Shown piece by piece: positions 45,019-48,642 of a stretch of DNA of 48,642 bases. Both the position numbers and the translations under genes were made by a program. The notes below the pieces were generated by a model. It was given only the letters and a program-made list of their open reading frames with translations. It was not told where the DNA came from and did no database searches. Origin of the DNA: Rhodospirillales bacterium. GTDB taxonomy: Bacteria; Pseudomonadota; Alphaproteobacteria; Kiloniellales; JACOMY01. The number at the start of each line of letters is the position of its first letter. Position 1 is the stretch's first letter. Location of the stretch: positions 1 to 48,642 of the forward strand of contig JACOMY010000023.1 in assembly GCA_014324045.1 (NCBI GenBank), given 5' to 3'.

Positions 45019-47061
45019 ATGAACGAAGCGGACAGGCAATCCAACGGCAAGACAGCCGGCCGCGACCGCCCCTGGCTGATGCGTACCTACGCCGGGCACT
45101 CGACGGCGGCGGCCTCGAACGCGCTTTACCGCAAGAATCTGGAGAAGGGGCAGACCGGCCTCTCGATCGCCTTCGATCTGCCGACCCAGACCGGCTATGA
45201 CAGCGACCATATCCTGGCCCGCGGCGAGGTCGGAAAGGTCGGCGTACCGGTGGGCCACATCGGCGACATGCAGACCCTGCTGGCGGAAATCCCGCTCGAC
45301 AGGATGAACACCTCCATGACCATCAACGCCACCGCCCCCTGGCTGCTGGCGCTCTACATCGCCGTTGCCGAACGGCGGGGCCTGGCGCGCAAGGCGCTCA
45401 GCGGGACCACGCAGAACGACGTGATCAAGGAGTATCTCTCGCGCGGGACATACATCTTCCCGCCCGCGGCCTCGCTGAAGATGACCGCCGACGTCATCGC
45501 CTTCACCCTGGCCGAGGTGCCGCGCTGGAACCCGGTCAACGTCTGCAGCTATCATCTGCAGGAGGCCGGTGCCACGCCGGTGCAGGAATTGGCCTATGCC
45601 TTGGCCACGGCGATTGCGGTACTGGACAGCGTCAAGGCCTCGGGTCAGGTACCGGACGCGGTCTTTCCTAAGGTGGTGGGGCGCATTTCCTTCTTCGTGA
45701 ACGCCGGCCTGCGCTTCGTCACCGAGCTGTGCAAGATGCGTGCCTTCACCCGTCTGTGGGACCGGATCTGCCGGGAGCGCTATGGCGTCGAGGATCCTGC
45801 TCTGCGCCGCTTCCGCTATGGGGTGCAGGTGAACTCTCTGGGGCTGACCGAACAGCAGCCGGAGAACAACGTCTACCGCATCCTGATCGAGATGCTGGCC
45901 GTAACCCTGTCTAGGGATGCGCGCGCCCGCGCGGTGCAGCTGCCGGCCTGGAACGAGGCCTTGGGCCTGCCGCGGCCTTGGGACCAGCAGTGGTCGCTGC
46001 GTCTGCAGCAGATCATGGCCTTCGAGACCGATCTGCTGGAGTATGGCGACATCTTCGACGGCGCACCCGTGATCGAGGAGAAGGTGACGGCCCTCTGCGG
46101 CGAGGCCGAGGCCGAGCTGGCCCGTATCGAGGCCATGGGCGGCGCCGTCGCCGCGGTCGAGAACGCCGCCATGAAGCGCGCCCTGGTGGAGAGCGCCATC
46201 CTGCGCACGCAGGCAGTCGAGAGCGGCGAGATGACCGTGGTCGGCGTCAATGCCTTCACCCAGACCGAGCCCTCGCCGCTGACCGCCGATGCCGGGGACA
46301 GCGGTACCGGGGACGCCGGTTCCGGAAAGGGCGGCGCCATGACCGTCGATCCGGCCGCCGAGGCGGAGCAGATCGAAGGGCTCAAGGCCTGGCGTGCCGG
46401 GCGCGATTCGGCCGCTGCGGAGGCTGCCCTGAACAGGCTTGAGAGCGTGGCGGCGGCGGGCGGCAACGTCATGGCGGCCTCCATTGCCTGCGCCCATGCC
46501 GGTGTGACCACCGGCGAGTGGGGCGCGGCGCTGCGCCGGGTGCTGGGCGAGTACCGGGCCCCCACCGGTATCGGCGCCGGCCTGCCGGCCGCCGGCGAAG
46601 CCCGCGTGGCCGGGGTCCGCGGCCGCATCGAGGCCTTGACCGCCAGCCTGGGCCGGCGGCCGAAGATGCTGGTCGGCAAGCCCGGCCTGGACGGCCATTC
46701 CAACGGCGCCGAGCAGGTCGCGGTGCGCGCCCGAGACTGTGGTTTCGAGGTGGTCTACGAGGGCATCAGATTAACGCCCGAAGAGATCGTCAATGCCGCC
46801 CTGGAGGAGGGCGTCCATGTCGTGGGGCTGTCGATTCTCTCCGGCTCTCACCTGGTGCTGGTGCAAGAGATCCTGCGGCTGCTGCGGGACGCGGGTTTGG
46901 CCGCCGTGCCGGTCGTGGTCGGCGGAATCGTCCCGCCGGAGGATGCGGCGCAACTGCGCGCGGCCGGGGTGGCCGCGGTCTATACACCCAAGGACTTCGA
47001 CCTCACCGCCATCATGGCGGACATCGCCGGCCTGCTGGAGGACAGGCCGGCGGCGGCCTAG
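45019..47061 (+). CDS. ecm: Ethylmalonyl-CoA mutase
   Basis: A 680-residue adenosylcobalamin-dependent mutase converting (2R)-ethylmalonyl-CoA to (2S)-methylsuccinyl-CoA. The substrate barrel begins MRTYAGHSTAAASNALYRKN and shows IAFDLPTQTGYDSDH, INATAPWLLALYIAVAERRG, LSGTTQNDVIKEYLSRGTYI and NSLGLTEQQPENNVYRILIE. The C-terminal B12 domain has GLDGHSNGAEQ (the DxHxxG ligand motif) and LSILSGSHLVLV near residues 560-620. The linker near 420-440 has a 15-base in-frame tandem repeat. The ATG at 45019 has GGGGAGG six bases upstream. Closest relative by function is methylmalonyl-CoA mutase; ccr next door supports Ecm. Confidence 0.95.
   Translation: MNEADRQSNGKTAGRDRPWLMRTYAGHSTAAASNALYRKNLEKGQTGLSIAFDLPTQTGYDSDHILARGEVGKVGVPVGHIGDMQTLLAEIPLDRMNTSMTINATAPWLLALYIAVAERRGLARKALSGTTQNDVIKEYLSRGTYIFPPAASLKMTADVIAFTLAEVPRWNPVNVCSYHLQEAGATPVQELAYALATAIAVLDSVKASGQVPDAVFPKVVGRISFFVNAGLRFVTELCKMRAFTRLWDRICRERYGVEDPALRRFRYGVQVNSLGLTEQQPENNVYRILIEMLAVTLSRDARARAVQLPAWNEALGLPRPWDQQWSLRLQQIMAFETDLLEYGDIFDGAPVIEEKVTALCGEAEAELARIEAMGGAVAAVENAAMKRALVESAILRTQAVESGEMTVVGVNAFTQTEPSPLTADAGDSGTGDAGSGKGGAMTVDPAAEAEQIEGLKAWRAGRDSAAAEAALNRLESVAAAGGNVMAASIACAHAGVTTGEWGAALRRVLGEYRAPTGIGAGLPAAGEARVAGVRGRIEALTASLGRRPKMLVGKPGLDGHSNGAEQVAVRARDCGFEVVYEGIRLTPEEIVNAALEEGVHVVGLSILSGSHLVLVQEILRLLRDAGLAAVPVVVGGIVPPEDAAQLRAAGVAAVYTPKDFDLTAIMADIAGLLEDRPAAA
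46291..46320. repeat. 15-base imperfect tandem repeat within ecm
   Basis: GCCGGGGACAGCGGT at 46291-46305 and ACCGGGGACGCCGGT at 46306-46320 encode the linker AGDSG/TGDAG between the mutase barrel and the B12 domain, in frame. Confidence 0.8.
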
Positions 47062-47440
47062 ACGGCGGTTTGGCGGTCGATTTTCGCGGGCTGCGGCAGG
47101 CTTTGAAAAGCCGGGCCCGCCCCCCTTCGTTGTGCCGGAAAGGACGTTGCAAGCGCGGTGACCTTGCAAAGGCCGTGCAGGGCGCGTGCAATGCCCTTGC
47201 AGGGGCGATTCACGAGCATCCGGTCCGGTTCAAGCTGTACCGGCTGCCGAGGTCCATGATCGTGCCGTCCCCTTAGCGTCCGGTGAGGTTGCCGTCGGCG
47301 TCACAAGACCCCTAGTCCCTGCCGGCATAGCAGGCTGAGGCGGTAAAGGGGATTGCGCAGGCCGCCGGGCTGCGTGGCGTACCTCCCGTGGAGTTCCTCA
47401 AAGATGCGCTGGAGGTTGGGTCTATAAGATCGACTTGAGC
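47062..47440. other. Intergenic gap after ecm
   Basis: 379 bases with no gene. Several TTGCAA/TGCAGG words cluster at 47145-47205 without a clear fold. Nothing else recognised. Confidence 0.4.
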
Positions 47441-48198
47441 TCACAAGAGAGCGAGTTGCTGTATCGCATCCAATCGGACCACGCCGTTGATCAGCCACCT
47501 TTTAGGATACCGGTAGTGAGTTCCCATGGCGAGGAGCATTCCTTTGCAGGGATATTCTTCACCGAACACTTTTTCATCTTGGCCAGTGTATGCTCCTGGC
47601 CGTACTTTCTCTCCCAACGATGGTAGGTTGTCTCAGTTTCCCAATCTTGGCAAGTACCCTCTCTTTCTCCATCGTCGCTGCGGTACCGATACTTGAACCG
47701 GTAAGGGCAGGGTTTGCGGGGGATGATTGGCCCGCTGTTGAAGAGATCCTTCTGGTTCCTCAGTGCATCGAATTTCGCCGCCTCTTCCTCGATTTTTGTA
47801 TCGCTTTTGCGCTCCACCTTGAACTCGGTAATCTCCGCCTTCAGCAAGGCAAGGCTTCGTTTCTCATTTTGCTCCTTATCCAAGGATGTCACTATCGAAC
47901 TCGCCAGAAACTGCTATCTCTCAGCCTTCTTGAGCTTTCCCACTATCTCAAGATTCGCTTGATCGGCACGACGGCTTTCGGGGCGAGCATCGTCGTCCGG
48001 CATCCGCCACTTGAACCGCACGCGATCCCAGCGCCCAAATTTCTGTCCCTCGTCAAGGGTCCGAAATGCAATCGGATACAGCTGCAACCAGTTGCCTTGC
48101 AGGTCGATGGCGGCACAGCAAACGGTCTCGCCGTGCCTTCGGCTGACTTGAGGCGCAGCTTTGACGATTACAATTGCTTGGGTTTCGCCCGAATTCAT
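47441..48198 (-). pseudogene. Conserved protein next to DUF488, broken
   Basis: From the ATG at 48198 the minus strand reads MNSGETQAIVIVKAAPQVSR, then GETVCCAAIDLQGNWLQLYP and FRTLDEGQKFGRWDRVRFKW, a widespread bacterial family of unknown function. Codon 95 is TAG (47914-47916); the same frame resumes at once with QFLASSIVTSLDKEQNEKRS. A missing A in an A-run at about 47575 shifts the frame, and the normal end, RWLINGVVRLDAIQQLALL-stop, is in the next frame to 47441. The start overlaps the DUF488 stop (TAATG). Family members often sit beside DUF488 genes, in line with a shared function, but none is proven. Confidence 0.7.
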
Positions 48199-48642
48199 TA
48201 CGCGGGAGGCCCATGAGCGTACCGCCCGGCCGCCTGGGCCAGTCCCTGCCGGACGGTTTCGTGGCTGACGCAGAGCTTGCCCCGGCGCGCCATCTCAGCC
48301 GCGACGATCGCGCCATGGCAATCGGCAACCTGGCGCTCGCAGCAGAGCAGGCAGGCGGGTGCGCCGCTGCCCGATGCTACCTCCAGCGCTGCCGCCAGGC
48401 CGGCTTGTGCGGCCTTGCCTTCCAGGTGGTCGCGATAGATGCGCCTGAAAGCATCCAGGTCTCCGCGCTTTGCAGAGTCGCGGCCGGGCTTGGGATTGCC
48501 GAGAGCGGCCAGGTGCAGGTAGGCGATCCCGGCCACCGCACAGGCTTGCGCAAGAGCTGTCTTGGAGAGACGGGTACGGCGCGCACATCGACGAGCGTCC
48601 CTACGGCAAGCGCCTTGAGGGTCGCGCTCGAGTCCTCGATCG
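48198..48642 (-). pseudogene. DUF488-family protein, frameshifted, cut by window end
   Basis: The minus strand enters at the right edge with LKALAVGTLVDVRAVPVS (normally VDVRAVPLSRKPGFSK), then, frame-changed with a few residues missing, SKTALAQACAVAGIAYLHLA and ALGNPKPGRDSAKRGDLDAF. RIYRDHLEGKAAQAGL and ACLLCCERQVADCHGAIVAA follow, the DUF488 Cys/Glu/Arg and Cys-His block. It ends at a TAA at 48198. A small deletion around 48575 breaks the gene. DUF488 proteins are of unknown function. The true 5' end lies outside the window. Confidence 0.65.

Noticed and set aside
44788-46698. Long open frame antisense to ecm (636 codons)
   Set aside because: The plus strand carries a complete mutase with every family motif. 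The minus frame has low-complexity His/Gly/Gln-rich sequence typical of antisense frames in GC-rich genes.

Overview
The window is high-GC DNA from an alphaproteobacterium, probably of the Rhodospirillales in the wide sense. Support for this comes from the ethylmalonyl-CoA pathway genes, a block of DUF3426 protein-ftsE-ftsX-ydcF-plsC genes, an RppH-type NUDIX hydrolase, a DUF2125 protein, a twin-transmembrane HIG1-like protein and an endonuclease-type MutL. No rRNA, CRISPR array, insertion sequence, phage or plasmid gene was recognised. One tRNA gene, tRNA-Gly(CCC), is present. The species is an inference and was not read directly.

Layout. Bases 1-12,300 are a gene graveyard. Relics of a branched-chain amino acid ABC transporter, a TAXI-type TRAP transporter, two short-chain dehydrogenases, a BetI-like TetR regulator, kbl, tdh, a LysR regulator, rimO and a secreted protein lie among a few intact genes (a GH3-family protein, a GFA-family protein, rppH, a DUF2125 protein). 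The lesions are mixed: one- and two-base frameshifts, nonsense codons and large internal deletions. From 12.3 to 47 kb almost every gene is intact. This part holds argE, trkH, folE and an OmpA-like lipoprotein; tRNA-Gly; a translationally coupled sulfotransferase-ctaA-cobW operon; terB-like, AEC transporter, DinG-like helicase and GNAT genes; a pair of M16 peptidases; mutL; a bacterial voltage-gated sodium channel; and the ftsEX block. The right edge (47.4-48.6 kb) decays again, with a DUF488 gene and its overlapping partner both broken.

The most coherent functional unit is at 37.3-47.1 kb. It encodes crotonyl-CoA carboxylase/reductase (ccr), methylsuccinyl-CoA dehydrogenase (mcd), ethylmalonyl-CoA mutase (ecm), the electron-transfer flavoprotein that would take electrons from Mcd (etfAB), a PduO-type adenosyltransferase that would make the cofactor for Ecm, and a 3-hydroxybutyryl-CoA dehydrogenase. 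Together these serve acetyl-CoA and C4-CoA assimilation. ccr and ecm diverge from a 394-base region holding several nested inverted and direct repeats that look like operators.

Two further features stand out. Short tandem duplications of 8-18 bases recur across the window, in intergenic DNA and, in multiples of three, inside genes. An AT-rich island before mutL carries a 43-codon membrane-peptide ORF with a good ribosome binding site.
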